A stretch of 63,859 bases of DNA from Shewanella holmiensis (lineage in GTDB: Bacteria; Pseudomonadota; Gammaproteobacteria; Enterobacterales; Shewanellaceae), in assembly GCF_025370255.1 (NCBI RefSeq), contig NZ_JAMTCD010000021.1, forward strand, positions 1 through 63,859, in the 5' to 3' direction. A program made the position numbers and the translations under genes. Of this stretch, positions 47,260-56,004 are shown piece after piece (position 1 is the stretch's first letter; each line of letters opens with the position of its first letter). Below the pieces are notes generated by a model. The model was not told the DNA's origin. It saw only the letters and a list, made by a program, of their open reading frames with translations, and did not search any database.

Positions 47260-49413
47260 TTACTTCTCCTGGGCAACAGCGCGACTTGAAACAGCATAAA
47301 AACCTGTCCAAGAATAAGTTTGGCCGTCGATATCTAAATGATGTTCGGTAGTGTCGGTCGCATCAGCTTGATTGCTGATCATCACAGTTGTCACGCTATT
47401 AGCTGTTTCAATTTCTACAACAGAGGCCATTGCATTATGTCCAATCACCTTAATATTTGTGACTTGACCGCGTGCACTCACTGATTGCTCAAACTCTTCG
47501 TTAAAGTAACCGTGGGTTTCAACTACCGATGCAAATAAGGTGCTAGCGCCTTTGCTACGAAGGATAAATGCAGGCTCGCTACGAAGGTTAAAGCTTGGGT
47601 CGTTAGCGCCGGTGCGGGTGAAAATAACCTGACCATTGTTGTTTGAACTGGTACCTAACCAAGTATAGTAGGTGTTGTTTTGTAACCAGCTCACTAGCGC
47701 AGTGCCGCTTACGTCACCATCTGCTACACGCCATAAATGTTGGTAGCCATCTTTGTCACCTAAGGTGTCGAGCTCTTTATGGGTGGTGTAATCAAAGTTA
47801 GTGCGTACAATTTGACCGTCATATTGGTGAGCGTAATCATATTGATGCTCGCCTTCACCATCTAAGCGATATAAGTCCAGTAACAATGGCGCTTCTAGCT
47901 GCTCAATGTTAAGCATAAATACGCTACGTTGCATGTTAAAACCATCGTAATGGTCGTTGGCAAACGCACTCATACCCTTAATATTGTCATCTTCTACTTT
48001 AAAGAAGTGTGGTAAACCGTGAACACTGTCGGCGCGCGCTACATCAAAGTAGTTTTGACACGTTTGGTCAATTGTGACCATGTTATGGGCGATAGTTTGA
48101 CGTGCATAACTTTTGTTCTCGTCTAAGTAACGGCCACCAAATTTTGGCTCTACGTTTACCCAACGACCAAAGCCATATTCACGTAACACTTCTTGACCAC
48201 GGTTAAAGTAAGTAATACCTAGGGTGTCAAAGTTACCGTGGCCCATACCATGTTGACCGTAGTTCATCACTAACTGGAAAACATCGTGCTTTTTATCCTG
48301 CATACGGATAAAACCTTGCGCGCCATTATTACCTTCTGGGCCTTCGTTTAACTCAACGCTTGGCCAAAATGGCATGCCGATTTCTCTATCTTGAGTGGCG
48401 GCCTCATAAGCTTGTGACAAAGCAAGACCACAAGGGTGCATCCATACCGCATCTTGAATTTTAGCCATGCCTAACAAGTTGTCATCTAACCCGTAATGTT
48501 TGCTGTAAACGCTAACAGCAACTTGTACGCCCATGTCGGTAATACCCATGGTGCGTGATGCATCATTAAGCGCAGGGAACTCACCATTTGGATAGGCAGT
48601 TGAAAGTAGTGCTTGGACTGTATTGCCAATCACACCGTCTTTATATTGGTAGATATTCACTTCAGGCATATGGCGGTGAAGCACTTCAGCAAATACACAT
48701 GTTGGGCGAATAGCATATCGGTGATAATAAGGCCCTTCCATGTAGTAGCCTGATGGCGCAAACAATTGTGAAATTTGCGCAAGGAAGCCGCCAGTGTCGT
48801 TACGGTCAATACCATAAACTGACATTTCTAAGTATTCACGCTTGCCTACGGCTAAACCACAAATACCTACCGCTGCAACAGCCCAGATACCATGGTTATG
48901 AATGCGGTCAAAGTCATGAGCATACTTAACTGTGAACATCTCTAGCATTGGCTCAAAAATACGACTGATAACGCGTTGCTGTTGAGCTTCGCTCATTTGC
49001 GAAGCAACACAAGAGTACGCAAGGCTGGTGTAGAACAACCAACAATGCTCATTCAAAATTTGATGAAATAAACGCCCAGTTGGGTTGGTGTTTTTTTGAA
49101 CATGAAAATCGAAAGTAAGATATTTATCAGCGTATTGCTCTAATACTTCAATCACCCAATCAGCATATTTTTGCTGCTTAGTAATAAGAAATAATCTACC
49201 CGCTAAATTCATATAGGTGTAATTTTGCTTATGACGGTTATGTTCGTAACCGCCCGCTTCACCATGGCCCGGAATATCAATAGGTAGTTGCATGAATGCG
49301 TCGACGTCTTTCTGATTGGCGGCGATGGTTTTACCCATCAAGCTGGTGCGGCCGACTTCTTGACTCAGTTGTTCGATTTCGGCTTCAGTTAGCAATATTG
49401 GTTGCGTTGCCAT
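47260..49413 (-). CDS. PL17-like oligoalginate lyase, probably cytoplasmic (B), variant zinc site
   Basis: A 717-residue protein, no signal peptide; ATG 49413 behind AAGGTG is preferred to GTG 49425. The toroid motifs I-H-N-H-G-I-W and M-E-G-P-Y-Y-H-R-Y are kept. In the beta-domain the H-G-H-[FY]-D motif of the two other PL17 genes is H-G-N-F-D, and the D-Y-G that follows (S/N-D-Y-G) is E-Y-G; T-I-A-H-N-M is retained. If these are the zinc ligands, metal binding is altered, so substrate or activity may differ from its partner. It is the first gene of the two-gene operon; operator-like site at 49461. Confidence 0.85.
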   Translation of the reverse strand: MATQPILLTEAEIEQLSQEVGRTSLMGKTIAANQKDVDAFMQLPIDIPGHGEAGGYEHNRHKQNYTYMNLAGRLFLITKQQKYADWVIEVLEQYADKYLTFDFHVQKNTNPTGRLFHQILNEHCWLFYTSLAYSCVASQMSEAQQQRVISRIFEPMLEMFTVKYAHDFDRIHNHGIWAVAAVGICGLAVGKREYLEMSVYGIDRNDTGGFLAQISQLFAPSGYYMEGPYYHRYAIRPTCVFAEVLHRHMPEVNIYQYKDGVIGNTVQALLSTAYPNGEFPALNDASRTMGITDMGVQVAVSVYSKHYGLDDNLLGMAKIQDAVWMHPCGLALSQAYEAATQDREIGMPFWPSVELNEGPEGNNGAQGFIRMQDKKHDVFQLVMNYGQHGMGHGNFDTLGITYFNRGQEVLREYGFGRWVNVEPKFGGRYLDENKSYARQTIAHNMVTIDQTCQNYFDVARADSVHGLPHFFKVEDDNIKGMSAFANDHYDGFNMQRSVFMLNIEQLEAPLLLDLYRLDGEGEHQYDYAHQYDGQIVRTNFDYTTHKELDTLGDKDGYQHLWRVADGDVSGTALVSWLQNNTYYTWLGTSSNNNGQVIFTRTGANDPSFNLRSEPAFILRSKGASTLFASVVETHGYFNEEFEQSVSARGQVTNIKVIGHNAMASVVEIETANSVTTVMISNQADATDTTEHHLDIDGQTYSWTGFYAVSSRAVAQEK

Positions 49414-49460
49414 AGGTATGTTCACCTTTTAACAGTCATGAATGTAATGTATTGAGTATA

Positions 49461-49471
49461 AAGTAATACAA
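49461..49471. promoter_or_regulatory. TTGTATTACTT site (minus strand) before the PL17 pair
   Basis: Third copy of the variant operator also seen at 27595 and 33069, 48 bases upstream of the PL17 B start. A TATAAT-like box lies close by on the plus strand (49488-49493). Confidence 0.5.
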
Positions 49472-49629
49472 TATGCGTAATGATTGTATATAATCCTACC
49501 AGAAAAATGAAGCAGATCACATTCAGGCTGATTAATTCTCAGCGAGGTATATCAGCTGTGTAGTCATTATTACTGCTACTTTGGACGGATAAAAGATTAG
49601 TTGATATACTTCACACAAATAAAAACATA

Positions 49630-49640
49630 TTGTATTACAA
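49630..49640. promoter_or_regulatory. TTGTATTACAA operator before kdgF copy 2 / kdgK / eda
   Basis: Perfect palindrome 71 bases upstream of the cupin start, the best candidate control site for the catabolic operon. Confidence 0.68.
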
Positions 49641-49711
49641 ATTGATTATAAGCATTATGATAAAGCAATATTGATGACAAGCAATACTTAACACTGTAGT
49701 GGAGAAATAAA

Positions 49712-50047
49712 ATGAACGTATTTTTTAAGGCCGATGACCACGAATGGGAACAAGTTGACCAAGGCATCAAACGTAAAATTGTTGGTTTTACCGATGACCT
49801 AATGATGGTGCACTTAAGCTTTGAAAAGGGTGCAGAAGGCAAACCACATACCCACGAAATCCATGATCAAATTGGCTATGTTGCTAAAGGTCGTTTTGAA
49901 GCGCAAATCAATGGTGAAAAGCAAATTTTAAAAGCTGGTGATGCCTATATTGCTCGTAAGCACTTCGAACACGGTGCGATTGCATTAGACGATGAAAATA
50001 TTTTATTAGACGTATTTTCACCATCAAGAGAAGATTTTTTAAAGTAA
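49712..50047 (+). CDS. kdgF: KdgF-type cupin, copy 2
   Basis: A 111-residue cupin with the KdgF metal pattern H-T-H-E-I-H-D-Q (His, His +2, Gln +7; about residues 46-53) and a later F-E-H-G-A histidine. It should linearise unsaturated monouronate to DEH in the cytoplasm. It leads a three-gene operon (cupin, kdgK, eda) that turns KDG into central metabolites. Ribosome site GGAG is 11 bases before ATG 49712. The ligand spacing here matches characterised KdgF more closely than that of copy 1. Confidence 0.85.
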   Translation: MNVFFKADDHEWEQVDQGIKRKIVGFTDDLMMVHLSFEKGAEGKPHTHEIHDQIGYVAKGRFEAQINGEKQILKAGDAYIARKHFEHGAIALDDENILLDVFSPSREDFLK

Positions 50048-50073
50048 TACTGACCTAAAACGGGCTTTGGATT

Positions 50074-51000
50074 ATGAAAAAACAAAAAATTGCGATAATT
50101 GGCGAATGTATGGTCGAGTTACGACCTGTAAATGATTTGCTGGCACAAAGCTTTGGTGGCGACACGTTAAATACCGCTTTGTATCTAGCGCGCCTTACTC
50201 AGGATGCGAATTTATCGACTTATTACATTACCGCTTTAGGTCAAGATCCGTTTAGTTTGCAAATGAAGTCGCAGTGGCAAGCAGAAGGGATCCACACTGA
50301 CGATATTATTCATGTCCAAGGTAAACAGCCTGGGTTGTATTACATTGAAACCGACGATGTAGGTGAGCGCTCATTTTATTACTGGCGCAATGATGCTGCA
50401 GCTAAATACCTTTTTGAACAACCTGATAGTGATGCTTTAGCTGAGTCATTATTGGGTTACGACTACATCTATTTAAGTGGTATTTCATTAGCCATTTTAA
50501 CTGATGAAAGCCGCGTGGCCTTATTTAGTGTGCTCAAGCAGTTTAAGCAAGCGGGCGGTAAGGTTATTTTTGATAATAATTATCGTCCACAGCTATGGCA
50601 GCACAAGCAACAAGCCTTAGAAAACTATCAAGTGATGATGGCGATGACTGACATTGCTTGTTTGACCTTTGAAGATGAACAAGCCCTTTACGGTGATACT
50701 GACGTTGAGCAATGTATTGCTCGCAGCCAAGATTTAGGTGTTGCTGAAATCGTAATTAAGTTAGGCAGTGAGCCTTGTCTAGTAGTGACCGGTGAAACGC
50801 GTATCAGCGTTGCTGCCACTAAAGTTGACAAAGTGGTTGATACTACCGCCGCTGGTGACTCCTTTAGTGCAGGCTATTTAGCTAAACGTTTAACGGGTGG
50901 CAACACAGAAGAGGCGGCAATCGCAGGTCATAAACTAGCGGGTACAGTGATTCAGCATGCTGGCGCGATTATCGCAAAGCAAGCCATGCCTGCGATGTAA
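50074..51000 (+). CDS. kdgK: 2-keto-3-deoxygluconate kinase
   Basis: A 308-residue PfkB-family sugar kinase that phosphorylates KDG to KDPG. N-terminal I-G-E-C-M-V-E-L-R and F-G-G-D-T-L-N-T-A (about 25-33) are the KdgK substrate region; the PfkB signature near the end is D-T-T-A-A-G-D-S-F-S-A-G (about 255-266) with the catalytic Asp. It follows the cupin gene by 26 bases and precedes eda, completing the lower alginate pathway. Confidence 0.94.
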   Translation: MKKQKIAIIGECMVELRPVNDLLAQSFGGDTLNTALYLARLTQDANLSTYYITALGQDPFSLQMKSQWQAEGIHTDDIIHVQGKQPGLYYIETDDVGERSFYYWRNDAAAKYLFEQPDSDALAESLLGYDYIYLSGISLAILTDESRVALFSVLKQFKQAGGKVIFDNNYRPQLWQHKQQALENYQVMMAMTDIACLTFEDEQALYGDTDVEQCIARSQDLGVAEIVIKLGSEPCLVVTGETRISVAATKVDKVVDTTAAGDSFSAGYLAKRLTGGNTEEAAIAGHKLAGTVIQHAGAIIAKQAMPAM

Positions 51001-51054
51001 CTGTATTGCTCGGTGGTTCTATCATCAGATCTTTTTTAAATAGTGAGAACAATT

Positions 51055-51678
51055 GTGACAACCTTAAATGAAAAATTAGCTCAACTAAAAGTAATTCCAG
51101 TGATTGCTATTGATAACGCTGATGATGCGATTCCATTGGGACGCGCATTAGTTGAAAATGGTATGAACTGCGCGGAAGTAACTTTTAGAACGCCATGTGC
51201 AGCGCAAGCTATTCGTAATATGCGTCAAGCTTTTCCGGACATGCTAATTGGTGCGGGTACTATTTTAACCCCAGCTCAGGTTGATGAAGCCATTGATGCC
51301 GGTGTTGATTTTATTGTTAGCCCTGGTTTTAACCCAAAAGTCGTACAGTACTGCCTAGATAAAGACTTTCCAATTATTCCTGGGATCAATAGCCCTAGTT
51401 TAGTTGAGCAAGCCTTAGAGATGGGCTTAACTACAGTGAAGTTTTTCCCTGCTGAGCCATCAGGTGGCATTAGCATGTTAAAAGCATTATCTGCAGTGTA
51501 CCCAGTTAGCTTTATGCCTACAGGTGGCGTGAGTTTAGCAAACGTAGATCAATATCTTGCTATACCAGCAGTGTTAGCTTGTGGTGGCACTTGGATGCTG
51601 CCACCTCAAATGATTGCTGATGGTCAATGGGATGAAATTGGGCGCTTAGTCAAAGAGGCGGTTGCACACGTAGCTTAA
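51055..51678 (+). CDS. eda: KDPG aldolase (2-keto-3-deoxy-6-phosphogluconate aldolase)
   Basis: A 207-residue class I aldolase that splits KDPG to pyruvate and glyceraldehyde-3-phosphate. The Schiff-base lysine lies in T-V-K-F-F-P-A-E (Lys129) and the catalytic glutamate in A-E-V-T-F-R-T (Glu41); their spacing (88) equals that of E. coli Eda (45/133). The start is GTG, either 51055 (preferred, normal N-terminus) or 51043. The 4-hydroxy-2-oxoglutarate activity of the family may also be present. It ends the operon before a terminator. Confidence 0.94.
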   Translation: MTTLNEKLAQLKVIPVIAIDNADDAIPLGRALVENGMNCAEVTFRTPCAAQAIRNMRQAFPDMLIGAGTILTPAQVDEAIDAGVDFIVSPGFNPKVVQYCLDKDFPIIPGINSPSLVEQALEMGLTTVKFFPAEPSGGISMLKALSAVYPVSFMPTGGVSLANVDQYLAIPAVLACGGTWMLPPQMIADGQWDEIGRLVKEAVAHVA

Positions 51679-51786
51679 GCCGTTGGCGAAAGCATGTTAG
51701 CAACGCTTTAAAAATTAAAATCAAAACTAAAGCTGATTATTCAGCACTTGCCTAGCTTAGTTGTTTAGTCTTAAGTGATGGCGTTT

Positions 51787-51834
51787 GCACTGTTAAACCT
51801 AGATGCTTGCTAGTGTTTAACAGTGCGTTTTTAT
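51787..51834 (+). terminator. terminator of the kdgF-kdgK-eda operon
   Basis: GCACTGTTAAAC / GTTTAACAGTGC, perfect 12-bp stem with a 16-base loop and a T-rich tail. Confidence 0.75.
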
Positions 51835-52055
51835 TTGATTGTCCCTGTCGCAACACTTTGAGTTAAGTGCAAGATAAACTCTGCTTTTACAAGTGGCTGA
51901 AATGGCAAATAAATACTACGTAAAGTGAACGGCTAAAAACGTTGTATTTTTTATTGGAGTATTTTTGACTAGACTACTTGGATCTGTTGAACTTTCAGAT
52001 TGTTTTTGCAGTGAATTGTTGGTCATATGTACTAGATAGAGACTTTGTGGTGTAG

Positions 52056-52565
52056 TTATTTACCACAACACAGCTTAAACTTTTTACCGCTATGACAAAC
52101 ACAAGCATCATTGCGTTTGGGCAAAGCCGCTTCCATTTGAACCCCTTGGGTGTAAAACCATTGACCATTTTGTTGCACAAAATGAGAGCGTTCAAAAATT
52201 GCATCGACACTTTTACCGTGTTTATACCATGCTTTAAAAGTAACAAAGGCTTGCAGGCTGCTTTCTAAATCTGTTACAAAATCAACGTGATGACTATCAA
52301 TTAAGCCATGCTCTAACACGGCCAAGCCTAACCACTGGGTGTTACCTAATGCTAATTGCGCAGCCGTTAAGCCGTTGAGATAAGTCTGATGGTGAGTTTT
52401 AATGAGATAATCAAATGCATTAACCACAAAGGCACAATAGCGTGATCGCATTAATTGCTCAGCACTTTCGGCTTGTTCGGCGTTTGTATGAAATCCCTGG
52501 CAACACTCTTTATAAGCTAGCTGACTGTTACATGGGCAGGGGTGGATTTCGGCAAATGTTTTCAT
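52056..52565 (-). CDS. ychJ: YchJ-family (UPF0225) SEC-C protein
   Basis: A 169-residue protein with zinc-binding SEC-C motifs at both ends: C-P-C-x8-C-C near the N-terminus (about 8-19) and [15 protein letters not shown] at the C-terminus, flanking a cystatin/NTF2-like central domain. This is the YchJ layout; function unknown. ATG 52565 shares its first base with the stop of the upstream NTF2-like gene (TAATG), so the two are translationally coupled; a longer in-frame start inside that gene is rejected. Confidence 0.9.
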   Translation of the reverse strand: MKTFAEIHPCPCNSQLAYKECCQGFHTNAEQAESAEQLMRSRYCAFVVNAFDYLIKTHHQTYLNGLTAAQLALGNTQWLGLAVLEHGLIDSHHVDFVTDLESSLQAFVTFKAWYKHGKSVDAIFERSHFVQQNGQWFYTQGVQMEAALPKRNDACVCHSGKKFKLCCGK

Positions 52566-53140
52566 TATGGCTGTGGTGTGCTGTGTTGTATAAATTGGCG
52601 GCCATAATACCAATTTGGCATAGGCTTGGCGCTATAATAAAACTCTGGTTTAGAGCGGGTGTTAGAATCAACGCTAATTTTCCATTCGCCTTTTGACGTT
52701 CGTGTTGAGACAGTCACAAACTTACCAGCAAACTCACTTACCGGTTCGCCTGAATCGTCACCAGGGTGAAATTTTACCAAATAATAACCAACATCAGTTG
52801 ATTGATTATCAGAAAACTGTCTCATAACGACTCTAAAATCGATTTCAATTTTGGCTTGTTTATGGCGGATTTTATTGAAGAATTTCTGATATAAATAAAT
52901 AATTTTTTCACGCCCGAAAACAATGCCTTTGTCTTGTGTTTCAGAAATATACACAGCATCATCAACATAAATATTATTAACAATATCCATGTTCAGCTTT
53001 TCAAATCCTTGAGCAATAAACTGGTAGTTTTGATTGAGTTTATCGTTATCCACTTGAGTATTGCCATAGCAAGGAGAAACACTTGCAACAATTAGCAAGC
53101 CAAGTAATACGGGGATAAATGACAGTTTAAAAAAATTCAT
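52565..53140 (-). CDS. exported NTF2/SnoaL-like protein
   Basis: A 191-residue protein with a signal peptide ([14 protein letters not shown] to C-Y-G-N, about 1-26) and a single NTF2-like cone domain (about 35-165): helices [11 protein letters not shown], strand D-D-A-V-Y-I, and a beta-sheet ending [11 protein letters not shown]. It is likely periplasmic. Such domains occur in small-molecule-binding or isomerase-like proteins and say little about function. It is coupled to ychJ. Confidence 0.75.
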   Translation of the reverse strand: MNFFKLSFIPVLLGLLIVASVSPCYGNTQVDNDKLNQNYQFIAQGFEKLNMDIVNNIYVDDAVYISETQDKGIVFGREKIIYLYQKFFNKIRHKQAKIEIDFRVVMRQFSDNQSTDVGYYLVKFHPGDDSGEPVSEFAGKFVTVSTRTSKGEWKISVDSNTRSKPEFYYSAKPMPNWYYGRQFIQHSTPQP

Positions 53141-53251
53141 TAAAGCGATTTTCTCATCCGGTTGATCTGAACCACAACATGGCGTGTACTATAAATTATT
53201 ATGCCGCATCGCAATAGAACATAATCATTACAAATTGTGTAGGAGGTCATT

Positions 53252-53854
53252 GTGGAACGACTAGATGACAACAGTTTATTTTTTCAAGAGATGGCAGATG
53301 TTAAGCCGCTAAAAGCAAGCCAAAAAACACAATCGGATGTATTTACCGTGCAGCTTTCGCCAACATTAGGGCAGTTAGCTAAACAAGCTGCGTTAAATGA
53401 ACACGAGCTATTAGCCATGCTACCTATTGTACCTTTCGAGTTTCCTACTGTATCGCCCGATGTCGTGGTCAGTGAGAAACATGATGGTATGCAAGACGAA
53501 GTCTACAAGAGGCTCAGACAGGGAAAGTATGACATTAAAACGATTTTAGATGTGCATGAATACAGCTTACCACAAGCAAGGAGCAGTTTAGTTAATTGCA
53601 TATTTTCGGCAATAGCACGTGGCGAGCGAAATATTTTAGTGATTCACGGTAAGGGATATCACAGTAAGCCGTATCCTGGCTTAATGAAGAGTGCTGTTTG
53701 TCACTGGTTGTCGGTTATTGATAAGGTAGCTGCTTATCATAGTGCAACACGTGAACAAGGCGGCACAGGAGCTTTATTTGTTCTACTCAAAAAATCATCA
53801 CAACACAGAATAGAAAACAGTGAGCTAAACAGAAAGGGTGGTGGTTTTAGGTAA
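53252..53854 (+). CDS. Smr-domain protein (SmrA-like)
   Basis: A 200-residue protein with an N-terminal unstructured part (1-80) and a C-terminal Smr domain: L-D-V-H-E-Y-S-L (about 109-116, replacing the usual L-D-L-H-G), V-I-H-G-K-G (about 130-135) and G-G-T-G-A-L (about 170-175). Stand-alone Smr proteins act as endonucleases on DNA or mRNA. GTG 53252 is the start, 5 bases after an AGGAGG site. It is followed at once by a long hairpin terminator. Confidence 0.87.
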   Translation: MERLDDNSLFFQEMADVKPLKASQKTQSDVFTVQLSPTLGQLAKQAALNEHELLAMLPIVPFEFPTVSPDVVVSEKHDGMQDEVYKRLRQGKYDIKTILDVHEYSLPQARSSLVNCIFSAIARGERNILVIHGKGYHSKPYPGLMKSAVCHWLSVIDKVAAYHSATREQGGTGALFVLLKKSSQHRIENSELNRKGGGFR

Positions 53855-53888
53855 ATCAAAACGCCAAATGATTTTGGCGTTTTGATTT
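53853..53888 (+). terminator. strong terminator after the Smr gene
   Basis: AAATCAAAACGCCAAA / TTTGGCGTTTTGATTT, perfect 16-bp stem, 4-base loop. It begins inside the stop codon. It may also work for the minus-strand gene ending at 53942. Confidence 0.88.
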
Positions 53889-53941
53889 AATAATCAACAA
53901 AGCACTAATACAACGAATAGGCTTAGATTAATATCTGTTGT

Positions 53942-55813
53942 TTACCAACCGCATTGACGGCTCGCTTGTGTATTTTGTTCATCCAACCACACTTGTAACG
54001 GCGCAAAATAATCGAGTACCGCTTTCGCATCCATTTGCTTGGTTCCGGTAACGACATTTAATGCTTCTGGCCATGGCTGACTTGCACCCATTTCCAGCAT
54101 TTCATTTAATTTCGCGCCAGCTTCTTTATTACCATAAATACTACAGCGGTGAACTGGTCCAGTATCGCCAGCGATATCACATAATGCTTTATGGAACTGG
54201 AACTGTAATACGTGCGCAAGGAAGTAACGGGTATAAGGCACATTCCCTGGGACGTGATATTTAGCCCCGGGATCAAAATCCATTTCGGTGCGCGCAATTG
54301 GTGCTTTTACGCCTTGATATTTTTCACGTAATTGCCACCATGCTTGGTTGTACTGTTCTGGTTTTATCGTGCCGTTAAAAACCTGCCAACGCCATTGATC
54401 AATCATTAACCCAAATGGCATAAAGGCAATTTTATCTAATGCTTGCTTAAGCAATAAACCAATATCTTTATCGGCGTCAGGTACTGTGTCGAGCAAGCCT
54501 ATTTGTTGCAGATATTTTGGCGTGATAGAAAGCGCTATCGTGTCTCCAATGGCTTCATGGAAACCATCATTGGCAGAGTTTTTAAAGATAAACGGTTGCT
54601 CTTTATAAGCGCGCTGATAAAAATTATGTCCTAGTTCATGATGGATGACGGTAAAATCTTCAGATGTTTTTTGGATACACATTTTAATACGAATATCATC
54701 GAGGTTATCCAAATCCCAAGCAGAAGCATGACAAACAACATCACGATCTTGCGGCTGAACAAACATCGAACGAGACCAAAATGAATCAGGTAACTTGTCA
54801 AAACCCAGTGAAGTAAAGAAACCTTCAGCCTGTTTTACCATTTTGACTTCATCATAATTGTTTTTAGCCAGAAGGGCGGTGACATTATAACCTGGGTCAG
54901 CATTGTCAGGGGCAACGGAATTGTAGATTGTGCCCCATTGCTGTGCCCACATATTCCCTAGCAAGTGTGCAGGAATAGGGCCTGTTTTAGGGGCGACCTC
55001 ATCACCGTACTTTTCATTTAATTCACCACGTACATAACAGTGCAGGGAATCATATAGCGGCTTAATTTGTCCCCAAAGGCGGTCTAATTCAGCAGAAAAA
55101 TCTTCGGGTTTCATATCATATTGACTACGCCATAATTCAGACAAATCCTGATAACCTAGATCGCGGGCACCTTCATTGGCTAATTCTACTTCACGCTCAA
55201 ATAATGGTCGCATTGGCTTAGCGATGTCACGCCAGCCTTGCCATGCTTCTAATAGTACAGCCGGATCGTTTGATTCAGCCATTAGATTAGATAATTCTGG
55301 TTGGGTTAAACATTTACCATCGGCAAAACAATATTTGCCTTTTCCATATAGGCCGTTAAGTTCAGAACTGATTTTAGCCAGTTCAGCATTTTTTAGCGGA
55401 TCTAATGGGGCGGGTAACACTAAGCTGCTACGTAAACTGTTCAGCTTACGCGCGTTAATGGGATCTAGCTCCACATTGGCATATTTCGCGGCTTCAGTAG
55501 CAAAGCGAACGGATGTAGAGATAACCTTTTCACCCATAGCTGCAGAGAGGGCTGCAGTGTCTTCAGTAATGAAATTGGAATATATCCACTCAGCACGATT
55601 TGCTTCTATTGATAGTTGGGCTAAATCGGCCTCAGCTTGATTAATAAATGCAATCGCTGAACTAGCATCAATTGTGTTGGTTTGTTGAGAAACAGCTTTA
55701 GTTGGCGCAGCATTACTTTGGCTAACATTATCACTTTCACTACAGGCAGCAGTTCCCAATACCATTGCAACAAGTAATGCAGTTTTAGACGGTCGTTTTA
55801 AAGGCAAATTCAT
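53942..55813 (-). CDS. M2-family peptidyl-dipeptidase lipoprotein (ACE-like)
   Basis: A 623-residue lipoprotein (lipobox G-T-A-A-C, Cys24 of the protein starting at ATG 55813, which has an AAGGA site; an in-frame start at 55876 is rejected). It is a zinc metalloprotease with H-E-L-G-H (392-396) and downstream glutamate in N-D-G-F-H-E-A-I-G-D, the pattern of family M2 (angiotensin-converting-enzyme-like dicarboxypeptidases). Length agrees with bacterial ACE homologues. It should trim peptides from their C-terminus two residues at a time in the periplasm or at the surface. No link to its neighbours. Confidence 0.92.
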   Translation of the reverse strand: MNLPLKRPSKTALLVAMVLGTAACSESDNVSQSNAAPTKAVSQQTNTIDASSAIAFINQAEADLAQLSIEANRAEWIYSNFITEDTAALSAAMGEKVISTSVRFATEAAKYANVELDPINARKLNSLRSSLVLPAPLDPLKNAELAKISSELNGLYGKGKYCFADGKCLTQPELSNLMAESNDPAVLLEAWQGWRDIAKPMRPLFEREVELANEGARDLGYQDLSELWRSQYDMKPEDFSAELDRLWGQIKPLYDSLHCYVRGELNEKYGDEVAPKTGPIPAHLLGNMWAQQWGTIYNSVAPDNADPGYNVTALLAKNNYDEVKMVKQAEGFFTSLGFDKLPDSFWSRSMFVQPQDRDVVCHASAWDLDNLDDIRIKMCIQKTSEDFTVIHHELGHNFYQRAYKEQPFIFKNSANDGFHEAIGDTIALSITPKYLQQIGLLDTVPDADKDIGLLLKQALDKIAFMPFGLMIDQWRWQVFNGTIKPEQYNQAWWQLREKYQGVKAPIARTEMDFDPGAKYHVPGNVPYTRYFLAHVLQFQFHKALCDIAGDTGPVHRCSIYGNKEAGAKLNEMLEMGASQPWPEALNVVTGTKQMDAKAVLDYFAPLQVWLDEQNTQASRQCGW

Positions 55814-55966
55814 TTTATTTTTCCTTATTGTTATTAGTCCTATAGTGTACCTAAAAACTTTGCATATTGCATACAAGTTAAAACCGTTAGCTTTATGTGG
55901 GTGTTTGTGGATTTTTTGCTAAATAAATAAGCTAAATTTAAATTGACATCTGTTCGCTCAATGATT

Positions 55967-55988
55967 AATTTAAACGGGTGTTTAAATT
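55967..55988. promoter_or_regulatory. PsrA operator before the psrA-fadE unit
   Basis: Perfect palindrome with 9-bp arms AATTTAAAC / GTTTAAATT and a GGGT spacer, 16 bases upstream of the TetR start, pointing to autoregulation. It is closely similar to 3221-3238. Confidence 0.75.
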
Positions 55989-56004
55989 GAGAGTGAGTTA
56001 GAGG

